From assembly GCA_900545825.1 (NCBI GenBank), contig URAS01000020.1:1-23158 (forward strand): a DNA stretch of 23,158 bases, read 5' to 3'. Under the pieces are notes generated by a model, which searched no databases, was not told the origin of the DNA, and saw only the letters and a list, made by a program, of their open reading frames with translations. This document shows, piece after piece, positions 1 through 7,230 of the stretch (position 1 is the stretch's first letter; each line of letters opens with the position of its first letter). The DNA is from an uncultured Actinomyces sp. GTDB taxonomy: Bacteria > Actinomycetota > Actinomycetes > Actinomycetales > Actinomycetaceae. Both the position numbers and the translations under genes were made by a program.

Positions 1-46
1 ACCACACCCCCTAACCACCCTCACCACCCAATAACCAAACAACAAT
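1..46. other. G-less, C-rich leader stretch
   Basis: The first 46 bases contain no G on the plus strand, and roughly half are C. There is no ORF. The composition resembles a Rho-utilisation (rut) region for a plus-strand transcript entering from the left. The minus strand is correspondingly rich in GGG runs (GGGTGGTGAGGG type), which could form a G-quadruplex. Function is inferred from composition only. Confidence 0.3.
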
Positions 47-49
47 GGC

Positions 50-761
50 TCACAGCCACTTGACACCCAGCGAAACCGGTGAACGTGACCTCTTAAGATC
101 ACGTTCACGGACCCAGGCGCCGACTACGACGCGGCCGAGCAGCGCGCCCTCGTGGTTGGGAGACAGCGCGAACACCGCGCCGATACTTGCCGCCGCGGTC
201 AGCAACCCCAGGCACGCGGGGACGACGCCGACGGCCAGCCAATAGGCGAGGTCGAAGCGGCGGCGCATGAGCGCCTCCTGGAACACGCCCAGGCTGCGGT
301 GGGTGACGATCGTGCCGACGATTCCGCTGGCCACCGACGTCGTCAGCGCGACGAGGCTGGCGGCGTAGCCGGTCCGCACGAGGTCGGGCGTCGAGAGGTC
401 GGCGCCCATGAGAACGTCGAAAAGGACGTCAAGCAGCGGCATGACCAGCAGCGTCGTCACCGCCGTGTCGAGCGTCGCGAACGCTGACGCCGACGCCCAG
501 TCGGCCGCGGGCCCGCTCGGGGTGGGCGACCGCGTCGATCCCACCGATCGTCACCGTGCCGCTGGTTGCTGCGAGCATCGTCGAACACATCCGCACCGTC
601 GTCGTCTTCCCCGCGCCATTCGGCCCCAGCAGGCCGACGACCTCGCCGGGATGAACGTCGAGCGAGACGTCGGCGACCGCGATAAACGGCTCTTTCTTGC
701 CGAAGACCCGCGACAGGTTGCGGGCTGAGAGGACAGGAAAGGCGGCGTGTGATTCGGTCAT
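50..761 (-). pseudogene. Remnant of an ABC exporter: ATPase N-terminus joined to permease fragment
   Basis: Reading leftwards from an ATG at 761 (upstream AAGGA), about 85 codons encode the start of a NatA/CcmA-type ABC ATPase, with the Walker A motif GPNGAGKTT. After the RARGRLG segment (near 510) the similarity stops. In another frame, from about 510 down to 110, the sequence encodes an ABC-2 type permease with three or so hydrophobic segments (VTTLLVMPLLDVLF, SLVALTTSVASGIVGTIV, LAYWLAVGVVPACLGLL). The ATPase lacks its signature motif, Walker B and H-loop. The permease lacks its N-terminus and most of its C-terminus. The simplest reading is a deletion that fused two adjacent genes of a drug-exporter-type operon. 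The permease frame then runs into the half copy of the paired-hairpin repeat (79-108) and stops at 50. A functional product is unlikely. Confidence 0.72.
79..108 (-). repeat. Paired-hairpin repeat, half copy 1
   Basis: Perfect 10-bp arms GTGAACGTGA (79-88) and TCACGTTCAC (99-108). On the minus strand it is hairpin 1 of the ~80-bp family, followed by the conserved CGGTTT, after which similarity ends. It lies inside the degenerate end of the ABC permease remnant, so it marks a rearrangement or insertion point. Confidence 0.85.
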
Positions 762-1138
762 ATAATCCTTCGGTTTCCCGTGCGCAGCGGGGACGGAGAC
801 GGGGTGGGACGTGCCCAGGCGAGTCGCCTAACGGCGAGGCCCGAGCCTCGGGTAGCTTAACCGATCCCCCGAGGGCGCCCGCCGCGTCGTTCGCGCCGGT
901 GGCCGGCTTCCGCTCGCTGGCGCCAACTGGGGGAACGGAAACCGGCCAACTCAAGGAACAGAATCTCGCCAACTCAAGGAACGAAAACGTGCCAACTCAA
1001 GGAACGCGCCGCATAGTGCCAGGTCAGAGCTATGTGTCGGCCGAGAGGCGTCACCGCGCCGGCGCTAAGTGACAGTGGTGCGTCGTAATGTTGGGGCACC
1101 AGTTCCGGCATGGGGTCGGGACCGAGCAGGAGGCAGTC
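762..1138. other. 377-bp intergenic region with repeats
   Basis: No supported gene. From the left it holds the presumed promoter zone of the ABC remnant, two small GC palindromes (GGCGAGTCGCC near 812-824 and CCCGAGCCTCGGG near 839-852), the 23-bp tandem array at 922-1005 and, at the right edge, the ribosome binding site of the HNH gene (AGGAGG, 1128-1133). I see no convincing -35/-10 pair. Confidence 0.6.
922..1005 (+). repeat. Tandem array of 23-bp units (GCCAACTCAAGGAAC type)
   Basis: Units start at 922, 945, 968 and 991, exactly 23 bp apart. The first is degenerate (GCCAACTGGGGGAACGGAAA...). The next three share the 15-base core GCCAACTCAAGGAAC, followed by an 8-base variable tail (AGAATCTC, GAAAACGT, then unique sequence). 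The array is intergenic, upstream of the HNH nuclease gene and behind the ABC remnant. The frame GCCAA...GAAAACGT recurs in the array at 18413-18471, which has a different middle. Unit length and lack of unique spacers exclude CRISPR. Protein-binding sites or remnants of mobile-element ends are the plausible readings. Confidence 0.85.
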
Positions 1139-1966
1139 ATGGCCAAACAGTCCGGCACCGGGCGGCGGCACCACAAGCTGGCGATCGCCCTCGTCGTGTT
1201 GGCGATCCTCTTCCTGTGGGGCGCGATTGCCGGACCCGGCGAGGACGACCCGTCGGCGTCCTCGTCGCCATCGACGTCTACGCAGGTCACGCCTTCAGAG
1301 ACGTCGACGCTCGGCTCGCCCACGCCGGAGGATTCGACGACCAGCGAGGCCGCCTCCGACTCGTCCGCGCCGACCGAGACCGCATCCGCGGCCACGGGGT
1401 CCGCGGCCGACGCGCTGGCCGCCCTGCCGGTCAAGGGGCGTGCGCCGAAAACCGGCTATTCGCGCGCCCAATTCGGGATCCGCTGGGCGGACGAGGACCA
1501 CAACGGCTGCGACACCCGCAACGACATCCTGCGGCGCGACCTCACGAACATCACGCTCAAGCCGGGCACGCACGACTGCATCGTCCTCACCGGCACGCTG
1601 GCCGACCCGTACACGGGCCAGACGATCGCGTTCACGCGCGGCCGCAAGACGTCCGAGGCCGTCCAGATCGACCACGTCGTCGCCCTCTCGAACGCCTGGC
1701 AGACCGGGGCGCAACAGCTGGACCCCGCGCGGCGGCAGGCGTTCGCCAACGACCCGCTCAACCTGCTGGCCGTCGACGGGCCCGCCAACCAGCAGAAGTC
1801 CGACGGCGACGCGGCGACCTGGCTGCCCGCGAACAAGGGGTTCCGCTGCGCCTACGTCGCCCGGCAAATCGCCGTCAAACGCGCGTATTCCCTGTGGGTC
1901 ACGCCCCCGGAAAAGGACGCGATGACCAGCGTCCTCTCCACCTGCCCCGGCCAGCCCCTGCCGTAA
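1139..1966 (+). CDS. Secreted HNH endonuclease family protein (DUF1524/GmrSD C-terminal-like)
   Basis: 275 residues. The ATG at 1139 is chosen over 1088 because AGGAGG (1128-1133) sits 5 bases upstream. A basic N-terminus (KQSGTGRRHHK) is followed by one hydrophobic helix (about residues 13-31), giving a signal anchor or signal peptide. A Ser/Thr/Pro/Glu-rich linker (about 36-90) leads to a C-terminal HNH-type domain. The His-Me-finger core is visible as QIDHVVALSNAW (D178, H179) and NDPLNLLAVDGPANQQKSD (N204, N208), as in the DUF1524 family of exported actinobacterial nucleases. Two cysteine pairs could stabilise it outside the cell. The likely role is extracellular or surface DNA degradation for nutrition or competition. 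Substrate preference cannot be read from the sequence. The gene is single, with purL convergent. Confidence 0.82.
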   Translation: MAKQSGTGRRHHKLAIALVVLAILFLWGAIAGPGEDDPSASSSPSTSTQVTPSETSTLGSPTPEDSTTSEAASDSSAPTETASAATGSAADALAALPVKGRAPKTGYSRAQFGIRWADEDHNGCDTRNDILRRDLTNITLKPGTHDCIVLTGTLADPYTGQTIAFTRGRKTSEAVQIDHVVALSNAWQTGAQQLDPARRQAFANDPLNLLAVDGPANQQKSDGDAATWLPANKGFRCAYVARQIAVKRAYSLWVTPPEKDAMTSVLSTCPGQPLP

Positions 1967-1980
1967 CGGTCACCGGAAAA

Positions 1981-2072
1981 CCGAAACGCTCATCCACAAG
2001 CCGAAACGCTCACCTAAGATGTCATTCCTCTCCGATAATCGGAAGGTTCGACAAATTAGGTGAGCGTTTCGG
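1981..2072. repeat. Inverted-repeat element with CCGAAACGCTCACC units
   Basis: A perfect 17-bp inverted repeat, CCGAAACGCTCACCTAA (2001-2017) and TTAGGTGAGCGTTTCGG (2056-2072), encloses 38 bp. That interior holds its own palindrome TCCGATAATCGGA (2031-2043). A third partial unit, CCGAAACGCTCATC, precedes it at 1981-1994, 20 bp upstream in direct orientation. The element lies between the convergent ends of the HNH gene and purL. It could form a long stem acting as a bidirectional terminator, or be a miniature mobile element. It has no ORF. Confidence 0.8.
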
Positions 2073-2086
2073 GGAATTGACAGCCT

Positions 2087-4453
2087 CTAGCGCGCGAAGG
2101 CGTGCGTGAGGACGTCCTCGCTCTTGGCGACGATGTCGGCCAGGTCCAGCGCGATGACGGTGCCCGACTCTTCGTCGGTGACGGTGACGAGGTCGCCGCC
2201 GGTGGTGCCGATGCGCGACCAGGCGACGCCCTCGGCCTCGGCGGCGGCGGCGACGGCGCGCAGCCCCGCGTCGGGGACGGCGACGATCGCGCGGGCCTGC
2301 GACTCCGAGAACAGCTTGGTCACGTCGTCCAGCTGGCCGTCGGTCGCGACCTGCGCCAGGTCGATGTTCGCGCCGATTCCGCGGCGCGCCGCCATGTCGA
2401 CGATCGTCTGGATGAGGCCGCCGTTCGACAGGTCGTGTGCCGCCTTGACCAGGTGAATCGTCGAACCGGATTCCGAGGTCGACGTGGCGTTCGCCAACGC
2501 GACGAGGACGCGGCCCAGCGCGGCCTCGGCCTCGAGGTCGACCCGCGGCGGCAGGCCGCCCAGGTGCCCGTGGACGATCCGCGCCCACGCCGAACCGTCG
2601 ATCTCGTTGCGGGTCTCGCCCAGCATGACGATCGCCAGGCCCTCCTCGTCCCAGCCGGACGGGCGGGCCTTGCGGACGTCCTCCATGACGCCGAGGACGC
2701 CGGCCAGCGGCGTCGGGTTGATCGAGACGACCGGCGTGCCGTCGGTGCCGCCGGACGAGTTGTACAGCGACACGTTTCCGCCGGTCACGGGGATTCCGAG
2801 GACCTGGCAGGCGTCGGCCATGCCCTCCATCGCGGTGACGAGCTGCCACATGCCGTCCGTCGTCTCGGGGTTGCCGAAGTTCAGGCAGTCGGTGACGGCC
2901 AGCGGGGTCGCGCCGACGGTGCAGACGTTGCGGTAGGCCTCGGCAAGCGCCTGCTGCGCGCCCGCGTACGGGTCGAGCTTCGTGTACCAGCCGTTCGCGT
3001 CGGTCGCGATCGCGACGCCGCGCTGGGTCTGCTCGTCGACGCGGACGACACCGGCGTCGTCGGGCTGCGCGAGCGCCGTGTTGCCCTGGACGTAGCGGTC
3101 ATATTGCCTGGTCACCCAGGTCTTCGACGCCTGGTTCGGGTCCAGGAGGACCCGCATGATCTGGTCGGTCAGTTCGTCCGGGCTGCCGGGGCGGCCCAGC
3201 CGGCCCGACGTGTCCTGCTGCAGCTCGTCCTGCCACTCCGGCCGCTTGTAGGGGCGGTCGTAGACCGGGCCCTCGGAGGCGACCGTCTTGGGGTCGACGT
3301 CGACGATCCGCTTGCCGTGGTGGTCGATCGTCAGGCGGCCATCGCCCGTGACCTCGCCGATCACGGCGGCCTCGACGTCCCACTTGTCGATGATCGCGGT
3401 GAACGCGTCCAGTTTCGCCGGGTCGACGATCGCCATCATGCGTTCCTGCGACTCGGACATGAGGATCTCGCCCGCCGTCAGCGTCGGGTCACGCAGCAAA
3501 ACGTTCTCGAGGTCGACGTGCATGCCGACCGAACCGTTCGCCGCCAGCTCGGACGTCGCGCACGAAATACCGGCCGCGCCCAGGTCCTGGATGGCCTCGA
3601 CGAGGTCGGCGTGGAACAGCTCGAGGCAGCACTCGATGAGGACCTTCTCCATGAACGGGTCGCCCACCTGCACGCTGGGGCGTTTGGTCGGCATGCCCTC
3701 GTCGAACGTCTCGGACGCGAGGATCGACGCGCCGCCGATCCCGTCGCCGCCCGTGCGGGCGCCGAAGAGGACGACCTTGTTGCCGACGCCCTCGGCGTTG
3801 GCCAGGTGGATGTCGTCGTGCTTCATGACGCCCAGGCAGAGGGCGTTGACCAGCGGATTCCCCTGATACGACGGGTCGAACTCGGTTTCGCCGCCGATGT
3901 TGGGCAGGCCCAGGCAGTTGCCGTAGCCGCCGACGCCCGCGACGACGCCGGTGACGACGCGCGCCGTGTCGGGGTGGTTGATCGAGCCGAAGCGCAGGTT
4001 ATCCATGCAGGCGATCGGACGGGCACCCATCGCCATGATGTCGCGGACGATGCCGCCGACGCCCGTGGCCGCGCCCTGGTAGGGCTCGACATACGATGGG
4101 TGGTTGTGCGATTCGACCTTGAAGGTGACGGCCCAGCCGTCGCCGATGTCGACGACGCCGGCGTTCTGGCCCATACCGACCATCATGTGCTGGCGCATCT
4201 CGTCGGTCGTCTTGGCGCCGAACTGGGCAGCCAGGTGCTTCTTTGACGACTTGTACGAGCAGTGCTCGGACCACATGACCGAATACATCGCGAGCTCGGC
4301 ATTCGTGGGGCGCCGCCCCAGAATCTCGCAGATCCGGCCGTATTCGTCGTCCTTCAGACCGAGTTCGCGGTAGGGCATCGGCTGATCGGGCGATGCGGCT
4401 GCCGCGTCAACGGTGTCGTACGTTTCGGGATTGGGCTGGGCGGTTGAAGTCAT
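2087..4453 (-). CDS. purL: Phosphoribosylformylglycinamidine synthase subunit PurL
   Basis: 788 residues, using the ATG at 4453 with GAGAGG just upstream; a TTG at 4480 would add nine residues. PurL is the ATP-dependent synthetase subunit of the fourth step of de novo purine synthesis, converting FGAR and ammonia (from PurQ glutaminase) to FGAM. Family hallmarks are visible: the catalytic-histidine segment WSEHCSYKSSKKHL (H64), the ATP/substrate segment VESHNHPSYVEPYQGAATG, the DLGAAGISCATSELA loop, and a second AIRS-like half with CLNFGNPE and TGGNVSLYN. The length fits the small PurL type that works with separate PurS and PurQ, not the ~1,250-residue fused enzyme. purS and purQ are not in the window. 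It is transcribed alone, converging on the HNH gene across the inverted-repeat element. Confidence 0.96.
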   Translation of the reverse strand: MTSTAQPNPETYDTVDAAAASPDQPMPYRELGLKDDEYGRICEILGRRPTNAELAMYSVMWSEHCSYKSSKKHLAAQFGAKTTDEMRQHMMVGMGQNAGVVDIGDGWAVTFKVESHNHPSYVEPYQGAATGVGGIVRDIMAMGARPIACMDNLRFGSINHPDTARVVTGVVAGVGGYGNCLGLPNIGGETEFDPSYQGNPLVNALCLGVMKHDDIHLANAEGVGNKVVLFGARTGGDGIGGASILASETFDEGMPTKRPSVQVGDPFMEKVLIECCLELFHADLVEAIQDLGAAGISCATSELAANGSVGMHVDLENVLLRDPTLTAGEILMSESQERMMAIVDPAKLDAFTAIIDKWDVEAAVIGEVTGDGRLTIDHHGKRIVDVDPKTVASEGPVYDRPYKRPEWQDELQQDTSGRLGRPGSPDELTDQIMRVLLDPNQASKTWVTRQYDRYVQGNTALAQPDDAGVVRVDEQTQRGVAIATDANGWYTKLDPYAGAQQALAEAYRNVCTVGATPLAVTDCLNFGNPETTDGMWQLVTAMEGMADACQVLGIPVTGGNVSLYNSSGGTDGTPVVSINPTPLAGVLGVMEDVRKARPSGWDEEGLAIVMLGETRNEIDGSAWARIVHGHLGGLPPRVDLEAEAALGRVLVALANATSTSESGSTIHLVKAAHDLSNGGLIQTIVDMAARRGIGANIDLAQVATDGQLDDVTKLFSESQARAIVAVPDAGLRAVAAAAEAEGVAWSRIGTTGGDLVTVTDEESGTVIALDLADIVAKSEDVLTHAFAR

Positions 4454-4559
4454 AGTCGCCTCTCGGTGCGCACTCGTCAACGGATGGCCCTAGCCTATCG
4501 CGTGGAGTCTTCAGGCCCCACATCCGCCCGGTGTCCGGCCCATTTCCCGGTCCCGCGGG

Positions 4560-5009
4560 TTAGTTCGTGGGTGTGGGTTCGGCCGCGTCGGCGGGTTCGG
4601 CGTCGGTCCGGGTGCACAGGAATTCGGCGATCAACAGGACGACATGGACGACGAGGACGATCGCCAGGAGGAGCAGCGGCCATGCGAACCGCTCGGACAG
4701 CAGGGTGACGAACTCGTACAGCGCGAGGGCGGCCCCGAAGCAGATGACGAACCCGGCAATAGTCGCGTTGACGCGCATCGCGCGCGAGAGGGCAGGCTCC
4801 GGGGCAGGCGTGCCGTGACCGGTCGCGAACACGTAGATGATCCCGAAACAGCTGACGAGGCTGACGACCACCGCGGCCATCGCCGCCACACCGCCGCCGA
4901 TCGGTGCGCCGCCGGACCGATCGGACAGCATGATGAGCTCCATCAACCCCCAGGCCGCGACGAAAAACGCGGTAATCACGGTGAGGACGATGTTCGCACG
5001 CAGGGTCAT
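4560..5009 (-). CDS. Small four-helix membrane protein, unknown function
   Basis: 149 residues from an ATG at 5009, with AAAGG a few bases upstream. Four hydrophobic segments are visible at about residues 7-28 (IVLTVITAFFVAAWGLMELIML), 39-63 (VAAMAAVVVSLVSCFGIIYVF), 83-107 (ATIAGFVICFGAALALYEFV) and 113-134 (WPLLLLAIVLVVHVVLLIAEF). An acidic, Pro/Ala-rich cytosolic tail follows (TDAEPADAAEPTPTN). I recognise no catalytic motif and no named family. It diverges from the SdpI-like gene across 76 bp, so the two may share a regulatory region. Confidence 0.7.
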   Translation of the reverse strand: MTLRANIVLTVITAFFVAAWGLMELIMLSDRSGGAPIGGGVAAMAAVVVSLVSCFGIIYVFATGHGTPAPEPALSRAMRVNATIAGFVICFGAALALYEFVTLLSERFAWPLLLLAIVLVVHVVLLIAEFLCTRTDAEPADAAEPTPTN

Positions 5010-5085
5010 GACGGCTACCTTTCACTGTCGGATCGCGCCTGGGAGGCGTCCTCGTGATCGTAGCCCGTCCCGGTAAGGTGGTGCC

Positions 5086-5457
5086 ATGGCATCGACCGTC
5101 ATCGCATTCATCGTCGGGATTCTGTTGCTGCTGATGGCGGCGCGCTACGTCGCCGTCGTCGCCCTCACGGGGAAGGAACGCTTCCGCGTCGGGCACCCCC
5201 TGGGGTTGCGCTCGCGCGAGCTCACCGCGTCCGAGGAGGCGTGGGATGCCGGGCATCGCGCGGCACGCCCGATCCTGCTGGTCACGATCGTTATGGCGTT
5301 CCTTGACGCGTTCCTTACGGTCGTCATGTTCCAGGAAATGTCGGTGGTGGCGACGATCATCGTCGGCGTCATCGAGGTCGCCCTCATCTTGGCGCTCGCG
5401 GCCGTCGCGAGGTCGCAGGCGGTCCGTCAGGCGCGCCTCGTCACCCCCACCCCGTGA
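5086..5457 (+). CDS. SdpI-family-like small membrane protein
   Basis: 123 residues, ATG preceded by AAGGTGG. Three membrane helices: about residues 3-29, 63-83 and 87-108. Between the first two lies a cytosolic stretch, GLRSRELTASEEAWDAGHRAARP. This matches the pattern of the SdpI/YhfL family (an RT-like start, then W..A...A), whose founder protects Bacillus from the SdpC toxin. Many family members are simply small membrane proteins of unknown role, so an immunity function is only a possibility. No toxin gene is adjacent. The TGA stop (5455-5457) falls inside the paired-hairpin repeat that begins at 5454, so the repeat supplies the end of the gene. Confidence 0.65.
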   Translation: MASTVIAFIVGILLLLMAARYVAVVALTGKERFRVGHPLGLRSRELTASEEAWDAGHRAARPILLVTIVMAFLDAFLTVVMFQEMSVVATIIVGVIEVALILALAAVARSQAVRQARLVTPTP

Positions 5458-5533
5458 ACGTGATCCTTTCCTCCGCTTTCATCACGTTCATCGGCCCAAA
5501 CCGGTGAACGTGATCTTTTTTGATCACGTTCAC
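5454..5533 (-). repeat. Paired-hairpin repeat, full copy 2
   Basis: Full ~80-bp element in minus orientation. Hairpin 1 has perfect 12-bp arms, GTGAACGTGATC...GATCACGTTCAC, with an A6 loop. Then come CGGTTTGGGC and the second, asymmetric hairpin TGAACGTGAT...ATCACGTTCA. It occupies the gap between two convergent genes (stop codons at 5457 and 5560) and contains the stop codon of the first, so it could act as a bidirectional terminator. Confidence 0.92.
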
Positions 5534-5559
5534 AGTGCAGGGCGCGGCCGCGGCTTCGA

Positions 5560-7044
5560 TCAGCGCGGCCCGGGGTGCTTGTGGACACGCCACGCGTCGC
5601 CGATCGCGACCAGGCACGCGAGGGCGACGAACACGGCGATCGTCCCCGTGCCCCACGCGAATGCCCTGGCGAACGCGGGATAGTTCGCGGCGGCGGGGCC
5701 GGTGATGTCGCCCTCGGACAGGGTGGAATAGAACGCCAGCGTGACGATGGCGATGCCGATCGCCGAGCCGACGCGCTGCATCGTTTGGTAGAGGCCGCCG
5801 GCGGTGGAGCCGGTGGCGACGGGGACGTGCTCGACGGCCAGCGCCTGGTTGGGTGCCATCGTTGCGCCTGATCCCAGGCCCAACACGAGGGCGGCGACGC
5901 CGATCGCCGGGACGATCGCGGCGTGCGGGACCGTGTGGGCGATGGTCGCCATCGCTGCGGTCGCGAGGGCGACGACGGCGGTGCCGGCGACGACCAGGGG
6001 CCTGCCGACGCGGCTGACCAGCCGCCCGGCGAAGGGCGCAGCAATCGCCGAGCCCGCGGCGATCGGGATCTGCATGAGGCCGGCCTGCCACGCCTGCAGC
6101 CCCACGCCCTGCTGCAGATACAGCGTGTAGATGATGAACACCGCCGTGAAGCCGGCGGCGTAGAGCATCTGCGTCAGCGTCCCGAACATGAACGAGGGCG
6201 TCCGCAGCAGCGCACGCGGCGCGATGACCGAGCGGCCGCGGCGTTCCTGGGCGCGTTCGAGGGCGAAAAACGCGGTGAACCCCACAGCGCTGATCACCGC
6301 GAGCCACCAGGGCGCGTGGGCCAGGCCGACCTCGCGGTTCGACGCGGCGAGGAATGGCGCCATCAGCGCAACGACGCTGAGGGTCAGCAGCGCGAGGCCG
6401 CCAAGGTCGAGCCCGAGGGCGACCTCCTCGCGCGGCGGGTGGGCCGGCAGGAACTTCCGCGCCAGCGGGATGACGACGATGATGATGGGAACGTTGACGA
6501 GGAAGGCGGCGCGCCAGCCGCCCTCGGCCCCGAAAACCGCGATAAAGATGCCGCCGAGGGGCGGGCCGATCGCCGTGGCGATCCCGATCGTCAGCCCCAG
6601 GTAGCCGAACGCGCGGGCTCGGTCGGCGCCGCTAAACAGCTGCTGGGTGAGTCCCAGCATTTGCGGGTTGACCAGGGCCGCGCCGATCCCTTGGGCCAGG
6701 CGCAGGGTGATGAGCATGTGGGCGTTTTGCGAGACGCCGCAGCCGATCGAGGCGAGCCCAAACAGGATGAGGCCGATGATGAACAAGCGGCGGCGCCCGT
6801 ACACGTCGCCCAGGCGCCCTCCGGGCACGAGGATCAGGCCGAACACCAGCGAATAGCCGGCCATGATCGCCTGGACGCCGCTGCCGCCCATGTGGAGGCT
6901 GTGCGAAATCGACGGAATCGACACGTTGAGGATCGACACGTCCAGCAGAGTGATAAAACCGCCGGCCAAGAGGACGGCGAACGACCTCCACGGGGAGGGC
7001 GAGGGCGCGTCGTCGCGCGGCGGGGTGTTGGGGTTTCGGGTCAT
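5560..7044 (-). CDS. MFS transporter, DHA2 (14-TM) drug:H+ antiporter family
   Basis: 494 residues from ATG 7044. An upstream start at 7137 would add an arginine-rich leader with no membrane character. The first helix carries the DHA2 motif LLDVSILNVSIPSI (motif D1-like), and the loop between TM2 and TM3 has motif A, GRLGDVYGRRRLF. About 14 hydrophobic helices follow, ending in a short basic tail (WRVHKHPGPR). Members export lipophilic drugs, dyes or antibiotics using the proton gradient; the substrate here cannot be deduced. No TetR or MarR regulator is adjacent. It is divergent from the secreted GDPD gene and has no clear Shine-Dalgarno sequence. Confidence 0.88.
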   Translation of the reverse strand: MTRNPNTPPRDDAPSPSPWRSFAVLLAGGFITLLDVSILNVSIPSISHSLHMGGSGVQAIMAGYSLVFGLILVPGGRLGDVYGRRRLFIIGLILFGLASIGCGVSQNAHMLITLRLAQGIGAALVNPQMLGLTQQLFSGADRARAFGYLGLTIGIATAIGPPLGGIFIAVFGAEGGWRAAFLVNVPIIIVVIPLARKFLPAHPPREEVALGLDLGGLALLTLSVVALMAPFLAASNREVGLAHAPWWLAVISAVGFTAFFALERAQERRGRSVIAPRALLRTPSFMFGTLTQMLYAAGFTAVFIIYTLYLQQGVGLQAWQAGLMQIPIAAGSAIAAPFAGRLVSRVGRPLVVAGTAVVALATAAMATIAHTVPHAAIVPAIGVAALVLGLGSGATMAPNQALAVEHVPVATGSTAGGLYQTMQRVGSAIGIAIVTLAFYSTLSEGDITGPAAANYPAFARAFAWGTGTIAVFVALACLVAIGDAWRVHKHPGPR

Positions 7045-7230
7045 CGGGAATGATTCTAGGCGCGCCGCGGCGAAGCGCGCGAAGGGGGCCGAGAGCGACG
7101 AGAGCCCGCACGACGCCCTCGCGAGAGCCCTGCACACCGCCGCCGCGAGGAGTGGAAAAGCGTATCTGAGCGTCCTCCTCTGGGCTAATCTGGAGCGATA
7201 GTTATTCCCTCTGCTCCATAAGGAGTCATC

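Noticed and set aside
922..1005. Possible CRISPR array
   Set aside because: Units are 23 bp head to tail with only 8-base tails between cores, no 30-40-bp unique spacers, and no cas genes in the window. The same holds for 18413-18471.
1069..2109. Long 346-codon frame overlapping the HNH gene
   Set aside because: Arg/Gly/Pro-rich shadow frame with no ribosome site. The overlapping frame has a perfect AGGAGG site and recognisable HNH motifs.
2102..4246. 714-codon plus-strand frame opposite purL
   Set aside because: Low-complexity Arg/Asp/Val product typical of the antisense of a high-GC gene; purL on the other strand is unmistakable.
5923..7053. 376-codon plus-strand frame opposite the MFS gene
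   Set aside because: Charged low-complexity antisense product; the MFS frame has clear helices and motif A.
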